Positions 34,690 through 45,143 of a stretch of DNA of 64,000 nucleotides are shown here, one piece after another; the stretch's first letter is position 1, and every line of letters begins with the position of its first letter. The position numbers and the translations under genes are program-made. The stretch is from Boswellia sacra (Eukaryota; Streptophyta; Magnoliopsida; Sapindales; Burseraceae): positions 1 through 64,000 of the forward strand of contig SNVD02000390.1 of the NCBI GenBank assembly GCA_013180625.2, read 5' to 3'. Under the pieces are notes generated by a model, which did not search any database, had not been told where the DNA came from, and was given only the letters and a program-made list of their open reading frames with translations.

Positions 34690-35285
34690 GAATCGATCCG
34701 CAGAAGGCATGGGTCTTGTTCGTAGATGGGCATCTAACAAGATTGGTAGTGGAGCTGGCTTGATTCTGTCAACCCCGGATGGAGTAGAGGTGGCTGTGGC
34801 TCTACGTTTTAATTTTAAAGCCGCCAATAATGTTGTAGAGTATGAAGCTCTCCTTGGAGGACTTAGGTTGGTAGTTGCCCTGGGGGTAGAAGAGATCGTC
34901 ATCCATAGCGATTCCCAACTTGTGGTTAACCAAATCCGTGGAGACTATCAGGCAAAAGGCTCTATAATGATGGCTTACTTGGGTAGAGTTAACTCCTTTC
35001 TGCGCGGTTTTAAAGGTTTTGACATCATAAGAGTCCCGAAGGTGGAGAATTCAAAGGCTGATAGTTTAGCCAGAATTGCTTCAGGAATAGATCCCTTTCT
35101 ACCGACCGTCTATCACATGGTCGTTCTAGAATCTCCAAGTATATCAAAACACGAGCTTCCGCCAAAAAAAACAATGACCATAAACGGTAGCCCTTGCTGG
35201 ATGGACCCTATCATAAAGTTCTTAGAGACTGGGGAACTCCCAGCTAACCGAAATGAAGCGATCAAGGTAAGGGGGAGAGCGTCAA
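34690..35285 (+). pseudogene. Tat-B archaeal-type second RNase H (aRH)
   Basis: The domain begins KAWVLFVDG, then a frame change near 34735 leads to SNKIGSGAGLILSTPDGVEV, VEYEALLGGLRL, IHSDSQLVVNQI and SKADSLARIA. The Asp-Glu-Asp-Asp residues of an RNase H (FVDG, EYEA, HSDS, KADS) are all present. A duplicated RNase H of this kind marks the Tat lineage. The spacer after it is cut by Athila-A at 35286, and pol continues at 46509 in the same frame. Confidence 0.88.
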
Positions 35286-36650
35286 TGATGAACACTTAAA
35301 TATGTATGCTTAATGAGAGCTTAATTCATAATATTACATTAATAGTGTCATTAAATTCCTCAACTTAAGCATATTTGTAGTCTTTACATCCTTTGAATTA
35401 ACTTTCTCTTAATTTCGGTTTTGATGTAGGTTTGATAAAATGGGCATAACTTTCTATTTATGGATCAGAATGGTGCAAATCTTAATGTTTTGGAAAGCTG
35501 ATTCAATTATCTACAAGACTTAATTTCACAAGTATCATCCAATTCGGGCTCTCAGTGGATCAAAATTGGGCTTGAAGTGAACCTATCTACAGCCTCAGCC
35601 CAGCCTGACCAGGCCTCAGTATTTGGACTATATCTCTCAAAATAAGTATCCAAATTGTGCAAATCAATATGTTCTAAAAATCTGAGAGAAATATCTACAA
35701 CTTCCATGAAGACATGTGATTAAAATGCTCAATATTTCAATGTCAAAATTGGCAGTCAAAGTGGTTCACCTAATGATCCTAATGGTCAAAGTTAGTTCAC
35801 CTAACATTTGACAACTATTCCTTTGTAATTTGACAAGTTTGCCCCTAAATGTATCTATAAATAGAGGTGCCTTATGACCTATTAGGGCATCTTGGCCCTT
35901 GCTGGGATTTTGTATTGTGTTTATCTCTTGTGTTTTTATGCAATTAATAAATCTTCTTTTTCTTGCAATTTGTTTCTTTTCTTTTATAATGCCTTTCTAA
36001 TTTCTCTCTTGCTAAGGTGAAAGGGTGAAACCCTTGATATGAGAGTAAGGATTCTCTAACCCTTAATATGTGCTTAATAATCATTATCTTATGTTGTTTA
36101 TATGATTTATATTTATTTTCTTAATCAATCTTGACACCACTCGTAAAGTGGAGGTCTTGATTCATTGTCGACAATCCTTGGCACATCAAATGCTTGGATC
36201 CTTTCTAGATGTCGTATGGTTCTTCCTTACCGACACAAATCTAGTTAAGAACCTTGATTTGTTGTAGACATATGGAGACTAGCACATTGGATGCTTGAAC
36301 CCATTTACAAGAAGTGGTATAAATATTGGTAACGAAACAAATATAATTCATATAACTAAAACGGGTTGTTTATCCTTATTTGGAATATCAAGGGCGGATC
36401 CCCTAACCTTAGCTTTCATTATTATTGTGTTGATTTCTCTTGTGTGATTCTCATTTATTATTTACGAACTTGTTCTTATTTATATTTGTTGATATTATCT
36501 TGTCATATCTTTGAATCATTCACATCATATTTGCTTAGCTTATAATTTGTAGCGCTAAAATCTCCTTCCTCGTGGATCGACCCCGGTCTCACCGGGTTTA
36601 TTAGTTCGACACTCCTATACTTGGGAGACAATCCTTTTTCGGATGTGTCA
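35286..36650 (+). repeat. 5' LTR of Athila-A (1365 bp)
   Basis: It begins TGATGAACACTTAAATATG and ends GGATGTGTCA. It has the same length as the 3' LTR. The downstream 18-base PBS identifies it as the 5' copy. Confidence 0.95.
35856..35863 (+). promoter_or_regulatory. TATA box in the Athila-A LTR
   Basis: TATAAATA in the context ATCTATAAATAGAGGTGCC is conserved in every LTR of this family in the window (for example 45714-45721 in the 3' LTR). It fits a pol II core promoter about 570 bases into the LTR. Confidence 0.65.
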
Positions 36651-36656
36651 AGTTTT

Positions 36657-36674
36657 TGGCGCCGTTGCCGGGGA
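36657..36674 (+). other. Primer binding site of Athila-A (tRNA-Asp type)
   Basis: TGGCGCCGTTGCCGGGGA lies 6 bases after the LTR end. It is the standard Athila PBS. Confidence 0.88.
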
Positions 36675-36839
36675 AGGTAAAAATTGTCGTGCAAAATTGT
36701 AAGTGTTCTCTTTTCTCATCTTAGATCTTAATTTCTTGAGTGTTCATCTTTTCTTCTCTTCTCTCTTCCTTGCATGAAAATTTGGTCACGAACATCTAGT
36801 GGTAGACTTGTTAGAAAAACATCATCTTCCTTAGAAAAA

Positions 36840-38506
36840 ATGGCCGACAATCATATGAAAGGATTCACGGATGAAGGGGACAATCGTTCCCAACAAAATG
36901 ATCAAAACCAACGAAGAACCCTCAGAGACTACATGAATCCGGTAATGACTAGTGCACCATCTTGTGTAGCTTCTCCTCCAGATTCAATCCATTTCAATTT
37001 CAAGCCAAGTTTTGTTCGACTTCTACCCACCTTTCATGGCCTTGATGTGGAGAACCCATATTCGCACTTAAAGCACCTTAAAGAGGTATGTAACTCCTAC
37101 ACTGACCCAAATTGTAGCATAAACACCATTACATTAAAGCTTTTTCCTTTTTCTTTAAAAGATAAAGCTAGAACATGGCTACAAAATTTGAGGTCAAATT
37201 CCATCAGTTCATGGGATGAGATGAAACAACAATTCTTGAAAAATTTTTTTCCTACCCATAGAACAAATTCTCTTAAAAGACAAATTTCCGATTTCTCTCA
37301 AAAACAGGGGGAAACCCTTTACCAATGTTGGGATAGATATAAGGAACTACTTAATACCTGTCCTCACCATGGTTTTGAAACTTGGAGAATAGTTGCACAA
37401 TTCTATGAAGGATTAACACCTCAAGATAGGCAACTAGTAGAATTAATGTGTAATGGAGAATTTAAAGAAAAAGACCCTGAGGAAGCACTTGACTTCCTAG
37501 ATTCCTTAGCAGAAAAGGCACAAAATTGGGACACTGCTGGCAACTATGAGGTACCAAGCAAGGCCCAAACCTCGACATCCAATAGAGGTATTTACAACCT
37601 TAGGGAAGACCATGACCTTCAAGCCAAATTTGCATCCCTAGCTAGAAAAGTCGAGGCTTTAGAGATGAAAAAGAGTGGTCAATTGAAATCTATTCAAGAA
37701 AATATCTGTAACATTTGTGATGACAATGACCATTCTACTGATGATTGCCCAACTTTGCCTGCCTTTAGGAATGTCTCCATGAAGAAGCCAATGCCTTGAA
37801 CACTTTCAAAAGGCCAAATCACAATCCATATTCACAAACCTACAATCCTGGTTGGAGAAATCACCCAAATTTTAGTTGAAAAAATGACAATCATGCATAA
37901 TCTTCAGAAGGCCCTTTTCAAACAAGACAAAATTTTCAAAATTCTCATGATCATGCATATGCTCCTCCTCCTAGGAATGACCTTGAAGAAACATTGCATT
38001 CATTCATTACAAAGCAAAAGACTTTCAATAGTCAAACTGCTCAAACATTAGCAAATTTGTTAGAAACTCTTGCAAAATTTGCATATACATTTAGCATCCA
38101 AGAAAAGGGAAAATTTCCTTCTCAAACATTGCAAAACCCCAAAGATCAATCTAACGCAAATGCAGGGAGTTCAAGTAACCATTATTTTGACCAAGCCAAG
38201 TCAGTCATGACCCTTCGCAATGGTAAGATTGTTGAAAAACACATTCCTGACCCTTGTGAGAAAGAAGAAGAATCGATTTCTAAAGGACAGGAAGAGGTGG
38301 CCAAACCAACACCTAGCGAAGAGGAAACCAAATCCTCATCTGTGCCTCCATTACCTCAAGCATTAGCCACACAAAAGAAGCCAACTCACAATTCTGAAAT
38401 CTTTGAAATTTTTAAACAGGTAAATGTCAACATTCCCTTGCTTGATGTGATCAAACAGGTACCTTCTTATGCAAAATTTTTGAAAGATTTGTGCACTGTG
38501 AAATGA
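36840..38506 (+). pseudogene. Athila-A gag, frameshifted
   Basis: The start at 36840 (MADNHMKGF) is preferred over an upstream in-frame ATG at 36774 because the sisters share MADN. Domains are a basic Gln/Asn-rich N-terminus, the Retrotrans_gag fold (about 37100-37500: SWDEMKQQFLKNFFPTHR, YQCWDRYKELLNTCPHHG, FYEGLTPQDRQLVELMCNGE) and a zinc knuckle CNICDDNDHSTDDC (CX2CX4HX4C, near 37708-37749). One G is missing near 37768 relative to Athila-B, so the frame closes at 37799. The original frame resumes (clearly from 37994) as a Glu/Lys-rich linker and ends at a TGA at 38504. Confidence 0.9.
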
Positions 38507-38515
38507 AAACTGAAT

Positions 38516-38911
38516 GTGAAAAGGAAGGCCTTTCTAGCCGAGCAAGTAAGTGCTATTCTTCAAAATAATAATAAAGTGAAATATAAGGATCCAGGTTGTC
38601 CTACAATTTCATGTGTTATTGGAGACCATAAAATTGAACAAGCTTTACTTGATCTTGGTGCTAGTGTGAATTTGCTTCCATACTTAGTTTTTCAAAAACT
38701 CAATATAGGTGAGTTAAAACTAACTTCTGTGACTCTTTTGCTTGCTGATAGATCAATTAAAATACCAAGAGGAGTAGTAGAAGATGTATTAGTTCAAGTC
38801 GATAAATTCATTTACCCAGTAGATTTTATCGTCTTGGACACATAACCAGTAGAAGTAAGCAATTCAATTCCTAATATTTTAGGGCGTCCATTTCTAGCTA
38901 CCTCTAATGCT
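38516..38911 (+). pseudogene. Athila-A aspartic protease
   Basis: The active-site region reads ALLDLGASVNLLPYLVFQKL (D-L-G-A, the Athila form of the D-S/T-G motif), with VTLLLADRSIKIPRGVVEDV and the [15 protein letters not shown] strand downstream. It is in the same frame as the flanking gag linker and RT. A TAA at 38843 sits where a Gln is expected (CAA to TAA). Confidence 0.85.
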
Positions 38912-41116
38912 TTGATTAATTGCAGGAATGGAGTCATGAAGCTATCATTTGGGAACATGACATTGGAACTTAATGTTTTTAATATGTGCAAACAACCAAA
39001 TGAAGAAGAAGATGAAATTGACGAGGCCAATGTAATTGAATCTATTGTGGAAGATCACATCCAAAAAGGGAGTTCTTCTGACCCTTTGGAAACTTATCTA
39101 GTGAATTCATTAGAATCAAGTATGGAATTAGAGTCTGATCTTTCTAATTTATGTTCTTTATTGGATTGTGCACAGGTGATGGAAAAAGACTCAAAATCAA
39201 GATTTGAAGAATTGGGGCAAATGAATGAAAGCAAGGAAGAGGAATCTCCCAAGTTAGAACTGAAGCCTTTACCTGAAGGACTGAAATATGCATATCTTGG
39301 GGAGAATCAGACATATCCGGTGGTAATTTCTTCATCCCTCACATACGAGCAACAAGGTAAGTTGATAGAAGTGCTTAAAAGGCATAAAAATGCAATCGGA
39401 TGGACTTTACAAGATATAAAAGGCATTAACCCTTTAATCTTCACACATAGAATACATTTAGAGGAAAATGCCAAAACATCCCAACAACCTAAAAGGAGAT
39501 TAAATCCACACATGAAAGAGGTCATTAGGGCTGAAATTCTCAAACTACTTGATGTGGGAATTATCTACCCTATTTCTGATAGTAAGTGGGTAAGCCCTAC
39601 ACAAGTAGTACCTAAGAAATCTGGCATTACAGTAGTTAAAAATGAAAAGGGGGAATCATTGCCAACTCGAGTCTCATCTAGTTGGAGGATGTGCATTGAT
39701 TATAGAAAATTAAATGCTGTCACTAGAAAAGACCATTTTCCCTTACCTTTCCTTGACCAAATTCTTGAAAGAGTAGCAGGACACCCCTACTACTGCTTTC
39801 TTGATGGATACTCAGGCTATTACCAAATTCCCATTGCACTTGAAGACCAAGAAAATACCACATTCACGTGCCCCTTCGGCACTTTTGCATTTATGAGAAT
39901 GCCTTTTGGACTTTGTAATGCCCTAGCCACTTTTCAAAGATGCATGCTAAGCATTTTCAGTGACATGGTTGAGCATTGTTTAGAAGTTTTCATGGATGCT
40001 TTAACTGTCTTTGGAAACTCTTTTGATAATTTTCTTGAAAATTTAGAAAAAATCCTAAAAAGGTGTATGGAAAAAGGTCTTATTTTGAATTGGGAAAAAT
40101 GCCATTATATGGTCACTTTGGGAATTGTCTTAGGCCATGTGGTGTCTTCTAAGGGAATTGAAGTGGACAAAGCAAAAGTGGAATTAATTTCCCATTTGCC
40201 TCCACCAAAAACAGTCAAAGAGGTTCGTTCATTCTTAGGGCATGCTGGATTTTATAGGAGGTTCATAAGAAATTTTAGTGCTATATCTAAACCTCTTTGT
40301 AACCTCTTAATAAAAGATACTTCCTTTGAATGGACTCAAGAATGTCAAAATGCCTTTGATACACTAATTAGACTTTTAACAACTGCTCCAATTATGCAAT
40401 CTCCTGATTGGTCCTTGCCTTTTGAATTGATGTGTGATGCAAGTGACTATGCCGTTGGTGCTGTCTTAGGACAAAGAAAAGAAGATAAGCCTTATGTCAT
40501 ATACTATGCAAGTAGGACTTTAAATGATGCGCAAATGAATTACACAACAATTGAAAAAGAACTACTTGCAATAGTATTTGCATTGGACAAATTTCGTTCT
40601 TATTTAATTGGTTCTCCCACAATTGTTTACACTGACCATGTAGCTATGAGATATTTAATGTCTAAACAGGATGTAAAACCTAGATTGATACGGTGGATCT
40701 TATTGCTCCAAGAATTCAACATCACAATAAAGGACAAGAAAGGAGTCGAAAATGTCGTTGCTGATCATCTTTCAAGACTAACGACAGAGACATTAATTGA
40801 AACTTCACCTATCAATGATTCTTTTCCTGATGAATTTTTATTTTCTGTTGCTACTGTACCTTGGTTTGCTAACATTGTAAATTTTCTTGCAACAGGGAAA
40901 ATGCCACCTCATTGGAATGCTCAAGACAAAAGAAAATTTTTAACCGAGGTAAAAAATTTTTACTGGGATGATCCGTATCTTTTCAAATATTGTCCGGATC
41001 AAATAATAAGAAGATGCATACCCGACAATGAGGTAAGTAGTGTCATTAACTTTTGTCATTCTAAAGCTTGTGGAGGACATTTTTCATCTAGAAAAACAGC
41101 TGCTAAAATCTTGTAA
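38912..41116 (+). pseudogene. Athila-A reverse transcriptase, RNase H and start of integrase
   Basis: A 734-codon open stretch starts with an acidic linker. It then carries the RT ([60 protein letters not shown]), RNase H ([49 protein letters not shown]) and the first integrase zinc ligands ([11 protein letters not shown]). The catalytic box reads FMDALTVFG: the second Asp of the YxDD motif is Ala (codon at 39998-40000), whereas Athila-B keeps FMDDL. The RT is therefore expected to be inactive in this copy. The stretch ends at a TAA at 41114 inside the integrase zinc domain. Confidence 0.93.
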
Positions 41117-42145
41117 TGTGGATTTTATTGGCCCACCTTATTTAAAGATGCACATTCATTTTGCAAAACGTGTGAAAATTGTCAAAAATTAGGATCCATT
41201 TCAAAAAGAAACATGATGCCTTTGAATCCCATTCTTGTTGTTGAAATCTTTGATTGTTGGGGTATTGATTTTATGGGACCATTTCCACCGTCATTTGGTT
41301 TTGTGTATATCCTTGTTGTAGTAGACTATGTTTCAAAATGGGTCGAGGCAATTCCATGTCAAAACAATGATCACAAAACAGTTATCAAATTCTTGAAAGA
41401 GAATATCTTGTGTAGATTTGGAATTCCTCGGGCCATTATTAGTGATGGGGGTACACATTTTTGTAACAAACCATTTGAAACTTTAATGAAGAAATATGGA
41501 ATAACCCATAAAATTTCTACACCTTATCACCCACAAACAAGTGGACAAGTTGAATTAGCTAATAGGGAGATAAAACAGATCTTAGAAAAAACGGTTAACC
41601 CAAATCGTAAAGATTGGTCTTTAAGACTTAATGATGCACTTTGGGCTAACCGAACTGCTTTCAAAACATCATTAGGAATGTCTCCTTACAGATTAGTTTA
41701 TGGAAAACCTTGTCACATGCCTGTGGAAATTGAACATAAAGCTTATTGGGCCATTAAAACATTTAACACAAATTTGAATGATGCTTGCAAGTTACGTAAA
41801 CTCCAACTGAGTGAACTTGAAGAAATCAGGAATGAGGCTTATGAAAATTCTAAAATCTACAAAGAAAAAATGAAGGTTTTTCATGACAAATTTATTGTTA
41901 GAAAATCTTTTGAACCTTCACAAAAAGTTCTTTTGTACGATTCAAGATTGCACTTATTTCCTGGTAAACTTCGGTCACGTTGGACTGGGCCTTTCATTGT
42001 TAAAAATGTTTTCCCACATGGAGCAATTGAAATTGAGAACCCAAAGAATGGTAATGTGTTTAAAGTTAATGGTCAACGGTTAAAACCATTCTTTGAAAAT
42101 TTTGACCAAAATGAAGAGTCCATTGCTTTAATCGATCCTTTTTAA
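41117..42145 (+). pseudogene. Athila-A integrase
   Basis: It is in frame with the RT across the TAA at 41114. The Cys pair of the HHCC zinc domain is present (CKTCENC, near 41165-41185). The catalytic core has [10 protein letters not shown] (first Asp), [10 protein letters not shown] (second Asp) and [14 protein letters not shown] (Glu), so the DDE triad is intact. The C-terminal part ([40 protein letters not shown]) is the usual Athila integrase tail. The stop is at 42143-42145. Integrase would join element cDNA to host DNA. Confidence 0.92.
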
Positions 42146-42268
42146 GGATTGATTTTTCCCGGTCAAGTGGCGGATACGGTACTCCGTTGCTTTTAAAGTC
42201 GGTTTTTCAATTCCCTAAAAACTTTTGCTCATCTTGCATTCATTTTCTTTTCTTTTCTTGCATTTCAC
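42146..42268 (+). other. Spacer between pol and the first accessory ORF
   Basis: It contains a segment typical of the region after pol in these elements (TTTTTCCCGGTCAAGTGGCG) and a pyrimidine-rich stretch just before the ATG at 42269. No gene is seen. Confidence 0.5.
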
Positions 42269-42817
42269 ATGGACACCATTCTCTCAAATCTGCACAAACA
42301 TTTTCCCTCTCTTCCTCCAAATGATTTGCTTAAAATTTACAAAGCTCGCGCAGAAAGACTAAGGATGTTGATACGTAAGGGTATGCCTGTCGAAGTAAGA
42401 TGGTTAATTGAAGCCAAGGTTCGATTTTCTTGTGAATTTTCAGATAATCTTGTTTCTCACATGCCAGGTATGGGAAAAAGCTCTTACGCCAAAAAGTGAA
42501 GAGCGAAAAGGTTACAAGTTTCTCCCAAATGTGCAAGATGGACTTGTAACGAGCGTTGCCGCTCCTTGGGATATTTGTCTAATAATCGAGAGGATAAACT
42601 ACAGTTCATCAAGAATGGACTGAGTAAGGAGTCCTTGGATGATATCCGAGTAACTCTTGAGACGCATTCTTGTAGACTTGTGCAGCGTGAAATTTTTAAC
42701 TTGTGGACACAATTCCGAGATGAGCAGGAACGCTATAGTCTTGGGAATCTGACTCAAAACGACCCTGTTTGCCAGTTTATAAGAAAACTGGATGGGAAGC
42801 ATATCCCCAACTCATAG
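42269..42817 (+). pseudogene. Unidentified accessory ORF of Athila-A with one in-frame stop
   Basis: I do not recognise this protein. The ATG at 42269 opens MDTILSNLHKHFPSLPPNDL and KIYKARAERLRMLIRKGMP. A TGA at 42497 interrupts, but the same frame continues open to the TAG at 42815, giving about 182 codons. The second half has a Cys cluster (KCARWTCNERCRSLGY: C-x4-C-x3-C) and a charged, probably helical tail (EDKLQFIKNGLSKESLDDIR, EIFNLWTQFRDEQERYSLGN). The interrupting codon fits CGA to TGA. It lies where some Athila elements carry an env-like ORF, but no signal peptide or membrane segment is visible, so an env identity is not supported. Confidence 0.55.
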
Positions 42818-43078
42818 AAGGTGTTTAAGCCGTTTCTGGACGTAAAACCAGAGGAAGATGTGAGCCACAGTCACAACTACCTGTACATATGCATGCGTGC
42901 CATCATTTTTGAATTTTAATGCCTCATAGCTGTCATTTTTGAATTTGTATCTTTTGTTTGACTTATGGTATCTTATTTCATCGTCTTTTTTTGAATTTCT
43001 ATGCATTATTGTCATATTTTTCAAAAAGCAACTGAGCTACCTATTTAGATGTCATCATTAGCATACCTTTTTGTACTC

Positions 43079-43086
43079 CATAAATA
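43079..43086 (+). promoter_or_regulatory. TATA-like box upstream of the LOG-like ORF
   Basis: CATAAATA lies 50 bases before the ATG at 43136, followed by a pyrimidine-rich leader (TTTCTTGTTCTCTTCTTCAC). It has the look of a plant core promoter or 5' leader carried along with the gene. In such AT-rich DNA it may be chance. Confidence 0.25.
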
Positions 43087-43135
43087 CCACATTTCTTGTT
43101 CTCTTCTTCACACATAGTTAGAGAGTTGCATAAAC

Positions 43136-43781
43136 ATGGAGGGAACTTCAAAATGTCGAATCCAAAAGATATGTGTATTCTATGGATCTCGATCGAGTAA
43201 AAGTGTAGAGTTTGTTGAGGCAGCAAATTATCTTGGTAGACTATTGGCTGAAAGAAAGATTCATGTGGTTTATGGGGGAGGTAGCCTTGGGTTAATGGGT
43301 TGTGTGTCAAGAGCTGCACGTGTAGGAGGTAGCCAAGTTTTAGGAGTTATTCCTAGAGCTTTGGCTGCAGAAAGCATCGTTGGAAAAACGGTTGGGCATG
43401 AGTTACAAGTCTCCTCTATGCATGAACGCATGGCACATATGCTCATCAATTCAGATGCCTTTATTGCTTTACCAGGTGGCTTTGGTACTCTTGAAGAATC
43501 AAATCGCCTCTTGGGCCCAACTGAATCTCCATCAAAAACCTATAGGTTTGTTGAATGTTAACAATTTCTTTGATCTTTTAATAAGTTTTGTTGATGCAGC
43601 TATAGAACAAAATTTTATCCCTTATTGGGCGAGACAGATCCTTGTTTCTGCCACTTCTGCTGGTGAGTTACTTGACAAATTACAAGCAGTAGAGTACGAA
43701 CCTGATCTAGCTAGTACTCAAATTAATTGGTCAGGAGGGCAAAACAAAAAGTGCAAATTGGATCTGAATCTCCGTTTGTAA
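43136..43781 (+). pseudogene. LOG-like: LOG-like cytokinin riboside 5'-monophosphate phosphoribohydrolase, intronless, inside Athila-A
   Basis: LOG enzymes release active cytokinin bases from their nucleotides. The first frame (43136-43498) encodes KICVFYGSRS, the nucleotide-binding YGGGSLGLMG (residues 46-55), QVLGVIPRAL, SSMHERMAHM with the conserved Arg (residue 98) and the signature PGGFGTLEE (113-121). A small deletion near 43497-43503 shifts the frame. The rest continues in another frame as SWAQLNLHQKPIGLLNVNNF, SARQILVSA-like ARQILVSATS and a C-terminus KKCKLDLNLRL, stop at 43779. Total length (about 213 codons) fits the family. Plant LOG genes have several introns; none is seen, which points to capture of a spliced transcript. 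It lies between the Athila-A pol and 3' LTR, on the pol strand. Confidence 0.9.
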
Positions 43782-45130
43782 TTTTTTCTTGTCCTTATTT
43801 TATTTTTAGCATTGTATTTTATGAGTCTTTCAGGTCATCTCTCTTGAATAACAGAAGCTTCAGGTAATGTCTCCTATACTTTATCTCTCTACATTTAAAC
43901 ATTGAGGACAATGTTTCATTTGGTTGGGGGAGAAGGATAGTAAACATAAGTGTGTCTTGAATTTCCTTTTCCTTATAAAAAAAAATGAGTTAGTAATTAG
44001 ATTCAGAGTGTAGTGTAAAGGGTTCAAATCCTCTTGAGACGCATTCTGGGTCAAGAATGGTAGAGTAAGGAGGACCAGTTTGAACTCTTGAAACCCATTC
44101 TAACCAATTTGTCATTTTATTTTGATTTTGAACTCATTTTAGCTAACTTGATAATATTTAGTCTTGATTTTTGAATTTTATAACGAGGAGGTCTTATTCA
44201 TTTTACTTTGAATTATTCAAATCTATGAACTGTCATAACCTTATCATTTAATAAATTGTGTGCTTATGTACTCATTAAGCAAGTATTCATGAACCTTTCT
44301 TCACACACACACACATACCTTGATGCATGATTGTGGGTGGCAAAATGAAATGTTGTAATATTTGAGTTCTTTTGTTTTGTTAAGGATAACAACACAAAGG
44401 AAGGGGAAAGTGTTTAAAAAAAAAAGCAAAGCAAAAAAAAAAGTGGAAAAAAAGAAAAAAAAAGAGAGAAAGCAATTGTGGATAAGTATGGTCTCGTAGC
44501 CTCCTTAATTCGAGCAATTAAGCCCGAGGGGTGCCTCAACACCTTATACCCTAAGACCAACTGGTTTGGGAGCTATTGGCCCAAAGCTCGCTACATGGAT
44601 TAAGGAGAAAGCTTAATGGGATTGAATATTGCACTATCTACAAGTTTCTAAGCAAAATAAGGCATCGGTAACTCGAGTCGTTAAGCTCGTAGGGGTGTCT
44701 TAACACCTAATGCCCTAAGGCCAACTGGTCTGGGAGTCATTAGCCTAAGGCTTGACACATGGGTTAAAGATGCGTTCCTTCAAAAAAAAAAAAAGAAAAA
44801 AAGAAAAGAGAAAAAAAAAGAGAAAAAAGAAGAAAAAATATATATATAAAATGAATAAATGCCCCCTACCTAAGGTTGTTGGCCTTAACAAATATTAGAA
44901 CCGATATGACTTCTTTCTAATAAGCCCCATAGTCATGTGTCGATTAAGCACAAAAAGAAGGTTTATTGATATCTTGACTGAAGGGTACATGAGTCATTAA
45001 AAAAAATCGGTTGAGAGTTTGTTTATTTGGATAAAATCAAGGAGAGTGCAATAATGACCACCTTGGATGTAAAATTCTATAAATCACTTCTAAATAATAA
45101 CGCTTTAATTGCTAGGGACTAGCAATAAGC
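43782..45130 (+). other. 3' untranslated region of Athila-A
   Basis: Non-coding and purine-rich. Near 43902 it has ACATTGAGGACAATGTTTCAT, a motif often found upstream of the 3' LTR in plant Athila-like elements. Two A-rich tracts (44415-44465, 44780-44840) flank a diverged duplication: the block around 44485-44600 (AGCCTCCTTAATTCGAGCAA) recurs around 44665-44775. There is no poly-A tail directly after the LOG stop. Confidence 0.65.
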
Positions 45131-45143
45131 TAGTTGGGGGGTG
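45131..45143 (+). other. Polypurine tract of Athila-A
   Basis: TAGTTGGGGGGTG lies immediately before the 3' LTR start. The G6 run is the probable plus-strand primer. Confidence 0.75.

Noticed and set aside
42269..42817. Accessory ORF as a retroviral-type envelope gene
   Set aside because: No signal peptide, transmembrane segment or cleavage site is visible; only its position suggests env.
43136..43781. LOG-like sequence as an ordinary host gene that the retrotransposon flanks by chance
   Set aside because: It lies between pol and the 3' LTR of an element with matching LTRs and a perfect target duplication, it is intronless, and the typical Athila 3' motif follows it. A later private insertion of a processed pseudogene remains possible and is noted in the finding.
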